A stretch of 7,961 nucleotides of DNA, from NCBI GenBank assembly GCA_023433185.1, contig JAEZEN010000340.1, forward strand, positions 1 through 7,961, read 5' to 3'. A program made the translations under genes and the position numbers. Of this stretch, positions 1 to 6,203 are shown piece by piece (the first letter of the stretch is position 1; every line of letters starts with the position of its first letter). This stretch comes from Pseudomonadota bacterium. Its GTDB lineage: Bacteria; Pseudomonadota; Alphaproteobacteria; Rhizobiales; Kaistiaceae. The notes beneath the pieces were generated by a model that worked only from the letters and a program-made list of their open reading frames with translations, searched no databases and was not told the DNA's origin.

Positions 1-671
1 GCGGCAAGCTCAGCCGCGATCATCTCGCCCGCTGGGCCGAGAACCATTTCCACTATGTCGGTCCGTTCGCCGACTATCTCGCCTACATCTACGCCAAGAT
101 GCCGGCCGAGTACGTCGAGGCGAAGGACTTCCTTCTCCAGAACATGTACGAGGAGGAGATCGGCGGTGACCGTCACACCGACCTGCTGATCCGCTTCGCC
201 GAGGCCTGCGGCACCACCCGCGAGCGCGTCGAGAACCCGGACAACATGACCGCCACCACCCGCGGCCTGCAGAGCTGGTGCTATGCGGTGGCGATGCGCG
301 AGGACCCGATCGTCGCCGTCGCCGGCCTCGTCGTCGGCCTCGAGTCTCAGGTGCCCTCGATCTACCGCCGCCAGACCCCGACGCTCCGCGAGAAGTACGG
401 CTTCACCGACGAGGAGGTCGAGTTCTTCGACCTGCACATCGTGTCGGACGAGATCCATGGCGAGCGCGGCTACCAGATCGTCCTCGAGCACGCCCGGACG
501 GTCGAACTCCAGCAGAAATGCCTCAAGATCTGCGAGATCGGTGCCCAGATGCGCCTGCTCTACACCACCGCGCTCTATCACGACTATGTCGCCCAGGACA
601 TTCCGCTGTCGGAGCTGATGGCCGTCGAAAAGAAGGTCCCGGCCGAGGAACGCGAGCTCCTGCAGGCCTGA
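1..671 (+). CDS. Heme-oxygenase-like diiron oxidase (CADD/TenA/PqqC-like), 5' partial
   Basis: The reading frame is open from the left edge (first full codon at base 3) to the TGA at 669-671, giving 222 residues. CADD has about 231, so only a short N-terminus is probably missing. The fold family is the helical heme-oxygenase-like group (CADD, UndA, BesC, SznF, TenA, PqqC). What I see is the full CADD-type metal ligand set: Glu at 153-155 and His at 174-176 (7 apart), Glu at 342-344, and H-x3-D-x2-H with His at 435-437, Asp at 447-449 and His at 456-458. In CADD these are E81, H88, E142, H174, D178 and H181, and the spacings nearly match (gaps 7/54/32/4/3 there, 7/56/31/4/3 here). TenA thiaminases and cofactorless PqqC do not carry this set, so an O2-activating non-heme diiron enzyme is the best reading. 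The reaction (N-oxygenation, C-C cleavage or other) and substrate are unknown. It leads an operon with two ferredoxins, its probable electron donors. The ATG at 99 is internal and not the start. Confidence 0.85.
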   Translation, partial: GKLSRDHLARWAENHFHYVGPFADYLAYIYAKMPAEYVEAKDFLLQNMYEEEIGGDRHTDLLIRFAEACGTTRERVENPDNMTATTRGLQSWCYAVAMREDPIVAVAGLVVGLESQVPSIYRRQTPTLREKYGFTDEEVEFFDLHIVSDEIHGERGYQIVLEHARTVELQQKCLKICEIGAQMRLLYTTALYHDYVAQDIPLSELMAVEKKVPAEERELLQA

Positions 672-674
672 TCG

Positions 675-1019
675 GTGCCGATCGTTACCCTGCACAAGGG
701 CGGCCAGGTCTTTCGCGACGAGGTTCCGGACAACACCAACCTCGTCGTGAAGGCCGGCATCCGCAAGTTTCCCTATCCCAACTTCAAGTACAAGTGCGGG
801 ATGGGGAAGTGCGCGACCTGCACCAGCCTGATCATCTCGGGTGGGGAGAACCTGCCCGAGCCCAACTGGAAGGAGAAGAAGATCCTCGGCGACCGCCTCG
901 CCAGGGGCTTCCGCCTCGCCTGCCAGCTGTGGATCCACCACGACATCGAGCTGACCCAGGAGTTCGACGCCGAGGGCGCCGCCTCCGCGCCGACCGCAAC
1001 CACCACCACCACGGGGTGA
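675..1019 (+). CDS. 2Fe-2S ferredoxin 1 (plant/adrenodoxin-like fold)
   Basis: A 114-residue protein with a GTG start three bases after the upstream stop, implying translational coupling. Cluster ligands are Cys41, Cys46, Cys49 (C-x4-C-x2-C) and Cys83 in a RLACQ context, the standard pattern of beta-grasp 2Fe-2S ferredoxins. Residues from about 97 on are a low-complexity Ala/Thr tail ending in a run of Thr encoded by ACC repeats, probably disordered. It should be a soluble one-electron carrier. Because it directly follows the diiron oxidase gene, the natural inference is that it reduces that enzyme. It is clearly related to the second ferredoxin at 1358 (shared KCGxGxCxTC and LIxxGxEN segments), so the pair probably arose by duplication. 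It has an insertion between Cys49 and Cys83 (NLPEPNWKEKK region) typical of ferredoxins that are not photosynthetic donors. No other cysteine is present. Confidence 0.9.
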   Translation: MPIVTLHKGGQVFRDEVPDNTNLVVKAGIRKFPYPNFKYKCGMGKCATCTSLIISGGENLPEPNWKEKKILGDRLARGFRLACQLWIHHDIELTQEFDAEGAASAPTATTTTTG

Positions 1020-1023
1020 CGCC

Positions 1024-1317
1024 ATGTACGTTGTTCTGACCAACAAGCCCGGCGAGTTCCGCACCGAGATCACCAGCGGGCTGACGCCGGTCGAGTCCTA
1101 CGACTACATCTTCTACGGCCGCAAGCGCGCCAACTTCACGATCGCCGAGCTCGCCGACGCGATCAAGATCCGCATCGTCGAGGACGACGAGCCGTTCAGC
1201 ATCAACGACGTTCCGTCGAAGCTCTTCGAGAAGTTCGACACCCTCGACGACGCCCGGGCCGAGCTCAACACGCTCACCCACTACGGCACGATGGACATCA
1301 AGCTGAAGAAGGTGTGA
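1024..1317 (+). CDS. Conserved-looking small protein of unknown function between two ferredoxins
   Basis: A 97-residue protein starting with ATG four bases after the ferredoxin 1 stop. I do not recognise the family. It has no cysteine and no tryptophan, no signal peptide and no membrane segment. It looks like a compact soluble alpha/beta domain: an N-terminal strand (MYVVLTN), a Tyr-rich stretch around 25-31, a helix near 41-48, an acidic/Phe-rich middle and a C-terminal helix (about 72-84) followed by a basic strand (MDIKLKKV). Codon use matches its neighbours, and its tight placement inside the operon supports a real gene. Its position between two electron carriers and next to a diiron oxidase suggests, as inference only, an accessory role such as an oxidase subunit, an effector/coupling protein or an assembly factor. 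It does not obviously match the MmoB/DmpM effector family by eye. Confidence 0.85.
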   Translation: MYVVLTNKPGEFRTEITSGLTPVESYDYIFYGRKRANFTIAELADAIKIRIVEDDEPFSINDVPSKLFEKFDTLDDARAELNTLTHYGTMDIKLKKV

Positions 1318-1320
1318 GGC

Positions 1321-1339
1321 CCGGCGCCGCGCGCGCCGG
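1321..1339 (+). other. GC-rich hairpin in the intercistronic gap before ferredoxin 2
   Basis: CCGGCGC at 1321-1327 pairs perfectly with GCGCCGG at 1333-1339 around a 5-nt loop. It lies just after the stop of the 97-residue gene and upstream of the ferredoxin 2 ribosome-binding site (GGAAAG near 1344). There is no following T-run, so it is not a classic terminator. It could affect mRNA processing or relative expression. In a genome this GC-rich such stems also arise by chance. Confidence 0.35.
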
Positions 1340-1357
1340 CTGCAGGAAAGCCCGCCG

Positions 1358-1759
1358 ATGATCACCATCACCTTCATCACCAACGGCAACAAGTCGGTCA
1401 CGGCGGAGGAGAACAGCAATCTCCTCCGCGTGTCGCTGCGTCAGCAGGGCGGCATCCCGTTCAAGTGCGGCGGCGGCATCTGCGGGACGTGCCGGTGTCT
1501 GATCGAGAAGGGCATCGAGAACACCGACGCGGTCAAGAACAAGGAGCGCAAGCACCTCAAGGACGACGACCTCGCCGCCGGCTACCGCATGGCCTGCCAG
1601 ACCTTCGTCACCGGCGACGTCGCGGTTTCCTGGGTGCCCGTCCAGAAGCCGGGCATGCGCCCGCCGGCGCCGCCCTCGCCGGCCGAGAGCGCCGTCGACC
1701 CCTCGGTCGAGCCGACCGACGAGCCCGCCGCCGAACCGGCGACCGCCCCCTCCACCTGA
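1358..1759 (+). CDS. 2Fe-2S ferredoxin 2 with Pro/Ala/Glu-rich C-terminal tail
   Basis: A 133-residue protein with an ATG start preceded by GGAAAG at good spacing. The cluster ligands are Cys37, Cys42, Cys45 (C-x4-C-x2-C) and Cys80 (RMACQ). A further Cys47 directly follows the third ligand in a GTCRC sequence. The ferredoxin domain ends near residue 95. From about 98 to 133 there is a tail of Pro, Ala, Glu, Ser and Asp with no hydrophobic core residues, presumably disordered and acidic, which might act as a linker or docking segment. It is paralogous to the ferredoxin at 675. Two ferredoxins in one operon suggest either two successive electron-transfer steps, partners of different potential, or one donor for each half-reaction of the oxidase. 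The 40-base gap upstream is the second largest within the operon and carries a GC hairpin. Confidence 0.9.
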   Translation: MITITFITNGNKSVTAEENSNLLRVSLRQQGGIPFKCGGGICGTCRCLIEKGIENTDAVKNKERKHLKDDDLAAGYRMACQTFVTGDVAVSWVPVQKPGMRPPAPPSPAESAVDPSVEPTDEPAAEPATAPST

Positions 1760-1804
1760 ACCGCCGCGACCGACGCCCGTCGCGCCGGCCTTTCCGGAAC
1801 GAGC

Positions 1805-3265
1805 ATGAGCCAGACCCACCTGAACCACATCGCCGGCGAATGGCGCCCGGCCGCCGCCGGCGCCACCTTCGAGGACCGCAATCCGGCGAACGAGAGCGAC
1901 CTGATCGGCCTCTTCCCCGATTCGGGCGCCGAGGACGTCGCCACCGCGGTCGAGGCGGTTTCCGGAGCCTGGCCGGAATGGGCCGCCGCCTCGCCGGAGG
2001 TCCGCGCCGACGTTCTGTTCAGGGCCGCCGACATCATGGCGCGCCGCGCCGACGAGATCGCCGCCGAACTCACCCGCGAGGAGGGCAAGACCCTCACCGA
2101 GGCGCGGATGGAGGCCCGCCGCATCGCCGCGAATTTCCGCCTCTATGCCGGCGAGGCGCTGCGTCTCAGCGGCGAGACCTATGCCAGCGAGGCAGCGCAG
2201 ATCGTCTTCTCGCTGCGCCAGCCGGTCGGCGTCGTCGCGGTCATCACGCCCTGGAACTTCCCGCTGTCGATGGCGGCGCGGAAGATCGCTCCGGCCGTCG
2301 CCGCCGGCAACGGCGTCCTCTTCAAGCCCTCCGAGGTCACGCCGCTGATGGGCCAGCTCCTCGTCGAGGTGCTCCTCGAGGCCGGCCTGCCGCCGAAGCT
2401 GATCGCCCTTCTCCAGGGCCGCGGCGCCGCCGTCGGCCAGGCCCTCACCGGCCACCCCGGCAGCGACGCGGTGACCTTCACCGGCTCGTTCGCCGTCGGC
2501 CGCCAGATCGCCCGGGCGGTCTCGACCGATACGCGCGTCCAGCTCGAGATGGGCGGCAAGAACGCCACCGTGGTGCTCGCCGACGCCGATGTCGACAAGG
2601 CGGCGGCGATCATCCAGCGCGGCGCCTTCGGCCTCACCGGCCAGGCCTGCACCGGCACCAGCCGCGTGCTCGTCGCCAGCCCCCTCTACGCGGCGCTCAC
2701 CGAGAAGCTCGCCGCCGCCGCCGCGAAGCTCAAGGTCGGGCCGGGCACCGAGGACGGCATCCAGATGGGGCCGGTCGCGACGCGCGCCCAGTATGACAAG
2801 ATCCTCTCCTATGTCGGCATCGCCCGCGACGAGGGTGCCCGCATCGCGGTCGGCGGCGCGGCACTCCGCGAGGGCGGCGACGCCCGGCTCGCCGACGGCA
2901 ACTTCGTCAGCCCGGCGGTGATCGCCGACGTGCCTGCCGGCAGCCGCCTGCTCCGCGAAGAGATCTTCGGCCCGGTCGTCGCGGTGCGAGCCTTCGACAG
3001 CCTCGACGAGGCCCTCGCCATCGCCGACGAGACCGAGTACGGCCTGGCCGTGTCGCTGGTCACCAGCCACCTGCCTTCGGTGATCCGCTTTGCCCGCGAG
3101 ACCCGCCACGGCATCGTCAAGGTCAACAGCCCGACCACCGGCGTGTCGCTCAACGCGCCTTTCGGCGGCTTCAAGCATTCGAGCAACCAGGCCGCCAAGG
3201 AACAGGGCGGGGCGACGGTCATGGATTTCTATACCCGCATCAAGACCGTCTACCTGAACGGCTGA
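1805..3265 (+). CDS. NAD(P)-dependent aldehyde dehydrogenase, 2,5-dioxovalerate dehydrogenase-like
   Basis: A 486-residue, full-length ALDH superfamily enzyme that oxidises an aldehyde to a carboxylate with NAD(P)+. Visible catalytic features: the TPWNFP motif with Asn151, Lys174 (FKPSE), the cofactor-binding GSFAVG turn near 227-232, the general base Glu248 in LEMGGKN, the nucleophile Cys282 in GQACTG, and Glu386 in EEIFGP. All key residues are intact. The C-terminal end (KEQGG...FYTRIKTVY) resembles alpha-ketoglutaric semialdehyde (2,5-dioxovalerate) dehydrogenases and related semialdehyde dehydrogenases, so a short carboxylated aldehyde is a plausible substrate. That is inference. The gene begins at an ATG 45 bases after ferredoxin 2, with GGAACG a few bases upstream. 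In context it probably oxidises an aldehyde released by, or downstream of, the diiron oxidase. Confidence 0.93.
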   Translation: MSQTHLNHIAGEWRPAAAGATFEDRNPANESDLIGLFPDSGAEDVATAVEAVSGAWPEWAAASPEVRADVLFRAADIMARRADEIAAELTREEGKTLTEARMEARRIAANFRLYAGEALRLSGETYASEAAQIVFSLRQPVGVVAVITPWNFPLSMAARKIAPAVAAGNGVLFKPSEVTPLMGQLLVEVLLEAGLPPKLIALLQGRGAAVGQALTGHPGSDAVTFTGSFAVGRQIARAVSTDTRVQLEMGGKNATVVLADADVDKAAAIIQRGAFGLTGQACTGTSRVLVASPLYAALTEKLAAAAAKLKVGPGTEDGIQMGPVATRAQYDKILSYVGIARDEGARIAVGGAALREGGDARLADGNFVSPAVIADVPAGSRLLREEIFGPVVAVRAFDSLDEALAIADETEYGLAVSLVTSHLPSVIRFARETRHGIVKVNSPTTGVSLNAPFGGFKHSSNQAAKEQGGATVMDFYTRIKTVYLNG

Positions 3266-3271
3266 CGCGCC

Positions 3272-4030
3272 GTGCTGCCGGACCTGTCCGCCATCCTGCC
3301 GTCCGGCATCGTCTCGGGGCACTTCGCCGGAATGGCAGCCATGGTCTTCGGCGCGGCGCTGACCCAAGGGATCGGCGGCATCGGCTTCGCCATGGTCTCG
3401 GCGCCGATCTCGGTTCTGCTCTTCCCCGAGCTCGTCCCCGGGCCGCTCCTGGTGCTCGGCACGGCGCTGGCGCTGCTCGCCGCGGCGCGCGACTTCCGCG
3501 ACATCAACTGGCGCTCGCTCGGCGTCATCATGGGGGGCCGCATCGTCGGCACCGTCATCGGTGCGGCGATCCTCACCGCGCTGTCGCCGACGCTCTTCGG
3601 CGTCGTGCTCGCGACCCTCATCCTGCTCGGCGTGATCCTCAGCGTGTCAGGCTGGCGGGTCGAGGCGACCCGGCCGGCGCTCGTCATCGCCGGCGCCTGG
3701 TCGGGCATCATGGGGACGATCACCTCGTCCGGCGCCGCGCCCTACGCCATCGTTATGCAGCGCGTGCCGCCGGCCGAGGTGCGGGGGACGATGGGCGGCG
3801 TGTTCTTCCTCGGCGGCTTCCTCTCGCTGGTGACGCTCGCCATCTTCGGCCAGTTCAACCGCGAGCAGTTCTGGCTCGGCTTCGTCCTCTTCCCGTTCAT
3901 GATCGCCGGCTTCGCCATCTCGACCCCGCTCCAGCGCTTCTTCTCGCGCGAGCTGATGCGCTACTTCCTGCTCGGGCTCGCCGCCGCCGGCTCGATCGGC
4001 ATCCTGCTCCGGGCCGCGCTGATCGGCTGA
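3272..4030 (+). CDS. TauE/SafE (DUF81) family membrane permease
   Basis: A 252-residue very hydrophobic protein with about eight membrane segments (roughly 17-48 as a long or paired helix, 56-72, 83-103, 108-126, 135-152, 173-192, 199-217, 231-248). The family's N-terminal glycine-rich signature is present (GIGGIGF followed by SAP, about residues 33-45). Family members export sulfite, sulfoacetate or other small organic anions, but most are uncharacterised, so the cargo cannot be assigned. Start choice: GTG at 3272, six bases after the ALDH stop, gives the longest protein but has no clear Shine-Dalgarno. ATG at 3332 (residue 21) is in frame, follows a GGGGC stretch and would still keep the first helix. 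In context it may export a toxic product or import the substrate of the pathway. Confidence 0.85.
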   Translation: MLPDLSAILPSGIVSGHFAGMAAMVFGAALTQGIGGIGFAMVSAPISVLLFPELVPGPLLVLGTALALLAAARDFRDINWRSLGVIMGGRIVGTVIGAAILTALSPTLFGVVLATLILLGVILSVSGWRVEATRPALVIAGAWSGIMGTITSSGAAPYAIVMQRVPPAEVRGTMGGVFFLGGFLSLVTLAIFGQFNREQFWLGFVLFPFMIAGFAISTPLQRFFSRELMRYFLLGLAAAGSIGILLRAALIG

Positions 4031-4052
4031 TCTCCTGCGAAGGGACCTCGCC

Positions 4053-4967
4053 ATGCTCCACATCACCGACGACATGGTCGAGGCGGCGCTCACGGCCGCC
4101 GATGTCGAGGAGGCGCTGACCGACGCATTCCGGAGCTTTGCCGCCGGCAACGGCGGCATGCAGGAGAGGGGCCGCACCTATGGCGGCGGCGTGCGGCTGT
4201 CGACCATGGGCGCGGTGCTGCCGGACCAGGAGATCGCCGGCGCCAAGGTCTACACCACCATCGACGGCGCCTTCACCTTCGCCATCGTCCTGTTCTCGAC
4301 CGCGAGCGGCGCGCTGCTCGCGCCGCTCGACGCCAACGCCATAACCGGCCGCAGGACCGCGGCCTGCTCGGTGCTCGCCGCCCGCCGCCTCGCCCGGGCC
4401 GATTCAGCGACCCTCGCGGTCTTCGGCGTCGGCGTCCAGGGGCGCGCGCACGCCGCCCAGTTCGCCCGTGCCTTCCCGATCCGCGACATCCTGCTCGTCT
4501 CGCAGCGCAACGACCCGGCGGTCGCCGAGGCGGTCGCCGCCGAAGCCGGCGTCGCCACGCGCCTTGCGACGACGGCCGAGGCGCTCGCCGCCGCCGACAT
4601 CGTCGTCACGGCGTCGCGCGCGAAGACGCCGCTCTTCGCCGGCGACGCGATCCGCGCCGGCACCTTCATCGCCGCCGTGGGATCGAGCCTGCCGACGTCG
4701 CGCGAACTGGACGACGCCGCGCTCGCCCGGGCGCACCGTATTGCGGTGGAGTGGCGGACGCAGAGCCTCCGGGAGGCGGGCGAGTTGGTCCTCGCCGCCC
4801 CCGGCACGGTCGACGCGGACCGGATCGTCGAACTTGGCGAGCTGGTCGCCGGCACCGCTCCGGGGCGCACCGCGGACGACGAGATCACGCTCTACAAGTC
4901 GGTCGGCGTCGGGCTCGAGGACGTGGCGATCGCCGGGCTGGCCTATCGGCGGATTACGGCAGAATAG
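4053..4967 (+). CDS. Ornithine cyclodeaminase/mu-crystallin family dehydrogenase (imine/keto-acid reductase-like)
   Basis: A 304-residue protein, slightly shorter than typical members (about 310-350). Visible family features: Lys65 in GAKVY and Arg101 in GRRTAA (carboxylate/substrate pocket), the Rossmann motif GVGVQGRAH at 125-133, VTASRA near 185-190, the VGSSLPTSRELDD segment at 209-221, and the C-terminal TLYKSVGVGLEDVA. In true ornithine cyclodeaminase a catalytic Asp follows the Gly of this segment (D228 in the Pseudomonas enzyme). Here that position is Ser, as in mu-crystallin-type proteins, which argues against ornithine cyclisation and for NAD(P)H reduction of a ketimine/imino acid or an alanine-dehydrogenase-like reaction. 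ATG start is preceded by AAGGGA at proper spacing. Last gene of the operon; with the ALDH it suggests that pathway products include an imine or 2-oxo acid. Confidence 0.85.
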   Translation: MLHITDDMVEAALTAADVEEALTDAFRSFAAGNGGMQERGRTYGGGVRLSTMGAVLPDQEIAGAKVYTTIDGAFTFAIVLFSTASGALLAPLDANAITGRRTAACSVLAARRLARADSATLAVFGVGVQGRAHAAQFARAFPIRDILLVSQRNDPAVAEAVAAEAGVATRLATTAEALAAADIVVTASRAKTPLFAGDAIRAGTFIAAVGSSLPTSRELDDAALARAHRIAVEWRTQSLREAGELVLAAPGTVDADRIVELGELVAGTAPGRTADDEITLYKSVGVGLEDVAIAGLAYRRITAE

Positions 4968-4998
4968 TTGGCAGACACTCCGGGTCCGGCACATGTCC

Positions 4999-5099
4999 CG
5001 TCATTCCGGCGAAATCCGGAATCCACCGCCAGCGGTGACGCCGGCCGTCTTGCGGGTCCTTTACGCCAGGGATGGACCCCGGCTTTCGCCGGGGTGACG
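4999..5099. repeat. Palindromic element with 27-bp inverted terminal repeats, each a hairpin
   Basis: The left arm (4999-5025) and the reverse complement of the right arm (5073-5099) are identical at 22 of 27 positions. Each arm also folds on itself: ATTCCGG/CCGGAAT (5003-5009 with 5016-5022) and ACCCCGGC/GCCGGGGT (5076-5083 with 5088-5095, TTTC loop). Four of the five differences between arms are paired changes that keep both stems (T-A to C-G twice). The fifth repairs a C-T mismatch at the stem top. About 47 bp lie between the arms. CGTCATTCCGGCGAAA-type arms resemble dispersed palindromic repeats that I know to be common in alphaproteobacterial intergenic regions. No clear target-site duplication is visible. 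Lying between two convergent genes, it may also serve as a bidirectional terminator. Confidence 0.75.
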
Positions 5100-5146
5100 G
5101 AGACGCGGGTGTCGCGGAATCGGGTCGCTGACGCCGCCCGCCCCCT

Positions 5147-5791
5147 TTACCCCTCCTGCGGCATCTGGGCGGCGTTGTAGACGTGGCGGGCGGCGAGCAG
5201 CGCCGCGAGCTCCCCGTCGCCCTCGATGACGGCCCGGAGGATCGCCGCGTGCTCCTGCCAGTTCTGGCGGGCGCGCGGCACGCCGTGCGGGGCGAACAGC
5301 ATCGCCGTGCGGTCGCGGAGCGAGCCGATGATGTCCTGGAGCACCGTGTTGCCGGCGACCTTGCCGAGCGCCTCGTGGAAGCGGAAGTTCAGGCGGACGA
5401 CCGCCGCCGGGTTCTCCTCGGCCATCAGGCGTGCGCCCTCGTCGAGGATCGCCTGCAGTTCGGCGATCTGCTCGGGGTCGTGCCGTCGTGCCGCGAGCTT
5501 GGCGTTGAGGGATTCGAGCGTGGCGCGGACCTCGACCAGTTCGCGCTTCTGCTCCTCGGTGTAGGTCGTCACCGTGGCGCCGCGCCGCGGCTCGATGGTG
5601 ACGATGCCCTCCGCCGCGAGTTCGCGGAGTGCCTCCCGCACCGGCATCCGCGAGACGCCGAGTTCCTCCGACAGCCGTCCCTCGACCAGACGCTCGCCGA
5701 GCGCGATCTCGCCGTTGAGGATGCGTTCGCGGAGCGCCGCGGTCACCAGCTTGGTGAGCGGTTCGTGGGACGCGCCGAGAGGAGTGTTCAT
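5147..5791 (-). CDS. GntR family transcriptional regulator, FCD (FadR-type) subfamily
   Basis: A 214-residue protein. The N-terminal winged helix-turn-helix spans about 10-76, with the GntR signature LGERLVEGRLSEELGVSRMPVREAL at its core (given here as positions 32-55) and the wing IEPRRGATV (66-74). The FCD ligand-binding domain follows (about 80-210). Its usual metal-binding positions are Asn135 (often Asp), His139 in the FHEAL motif, His181 and His203, so a metal-dependent small-carboxylate sensor is likely. The start is the ATG at 5789-5791, which gives the normal family length; the frame stays open upstream to about 6043, but that extension lacks family character. A weak purine-rich stretch (GGTGGTGG) precedes the start. 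It converges on the oxidase operon, so local control of that operon and autoregulation are inferred, not shown. Confidence 0.92.
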   Translation of the reverse strand: MNTPLGASHEPLTKLVTAALRERILNGEIALGERLVEGRLSEELGVSRMPVREALRELAAEGIVTIEPRRGATVTTYTEEQKRELVEVRATLESLNAKLAARRHDPEQIAELQAILDEGARLMAEENPAAVVRLNFRFHEALGKVAGNTVLQDIIGSLRDRTAMLFAPHGVPRARQNWQEHAAILRAVIEGDGELAALLAARHVYNAAQMPQEG

Positions 5792-5842
5792 TGCCGACCA
5801 CCACCGTTGCAGTCCGGCCGCAAAGCGCGGCCGCCATGACTG

Positions 5843-5863
5843 GAATACCGAATACAGAATCCA
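5843..5863 (-). promoter_or_regulatory. Tandem GAATNCN heptads upstream of the GntR gene (candidate operator)
   Basis: Three 7-base units lie head to tail: GAATACC (5843-5849), GAATACA (5850-5856) and GAATCCA (5857-5863). They sit about 50-70 bases before the regulator's start codon, in the expected control region. The block is also an imperfect inverted repeat (TGGAAT at one end, AATCCA at the other). On the minus strand TTGCGA and TATTCC occur 17 bases apart across it, a weak -35/-10 pair (4/6 and 3/6 matches). This is a positional guess for an operator or promoter, without a known motif to support it. Confidence 0.35.
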
Positions 5864-6203
5864 ATCGCAATCAGCCGCAGTGACGCGGTGGTGGCGCGGA
5901 CTCAACAGGCGGCGCCTTGTGTCGGAGACACGCTGGCCCCCCTCGACGGCTCGTCGGCGCGGCCCGGCCACTCGCCGCTCCAACAGAGAATATGCGCCCA
6001 ACCCCGCTCCGCGTGAAGTCGGCGGGGAAAGGCCGACGAACACAGAGTGCGGACGTTTCAGGGGCTTTCCTGTGCCACGACGGGAAAGCGGAGGCGCGCA
6101 AAGGTGGCGATTCCTTCGATGGCGCTGGCCTCTGCACCTTTAAGTATGCTATCCACAATTATACACTCTACACTCGCGTTGGGGCGAGCTGCCGGGATAC
6201 GAT
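5864..6203. other. Non-coding stretch with no recognisable gene
   Basis: I see no credible coding frame here. Frames that are open on either strand give low-complexity, Arg/Pro/Ser-rich translations typical of GC-rich non-coding DNA. A 7-bp hairpin (GCTTTCC at 6064-6070 with GGAAAGC at 6083-6089) has no T-run. From about 6139 the composition shifts to AT-rich (TTTAAGTATG, then ATTATACACTC), and TATACA at 6160-6165 could be a -10 element for the short ORF at 6204, though no good -35 sits at the right distance. Confidence 0.5.

Noticed and set aside
1465..2796. A 443-codon open frame on the plus strand overlapping ferredoxin 2 and the ALDH
   Set aside because: Arg/Pro/Gly-rich out-of-frame translation with no family character; shadow of the real genes.
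1298..3367. A 689-codon open frame on the minus strand opposite ferredoxin 2 and the aldehyde dehydrogenase
   Set aside because: It is antisense to a gene with all ALDH catalytic motifs. The translation is Gly/Ala/Arg/Asp-rich low complexity, as expected for an antisense frame in very GC-rich coding DNA.
5183..5839. A 218-codon plus-strand frame opposite the GntR gene
   Set aside because: Antisense shadow of a well-recognised regulator.
5919..5931. Palindrome GTGTC-GGA-GACAC as a regulator operator
   Set aside because: Short, single copy in the window, and not matching any operator I know; chance is a sufficient explanation.
5792..6043. An 84-residue N-terminal extension of the GntR regulator
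   Set aside because: FCD regulators normally begin about 10-20 residues before the winged helix, which matches the ATG at 5791. The extension is Arg/Pro-rich and covers the likely promoter region.
6064..6089. Hairpin GCTTTCC/GGAAAGC as a terminator
   Set aside because: The stem is only 7 bp with a 12-nt loop, there is no T-run on either side and no gene ends nearby.
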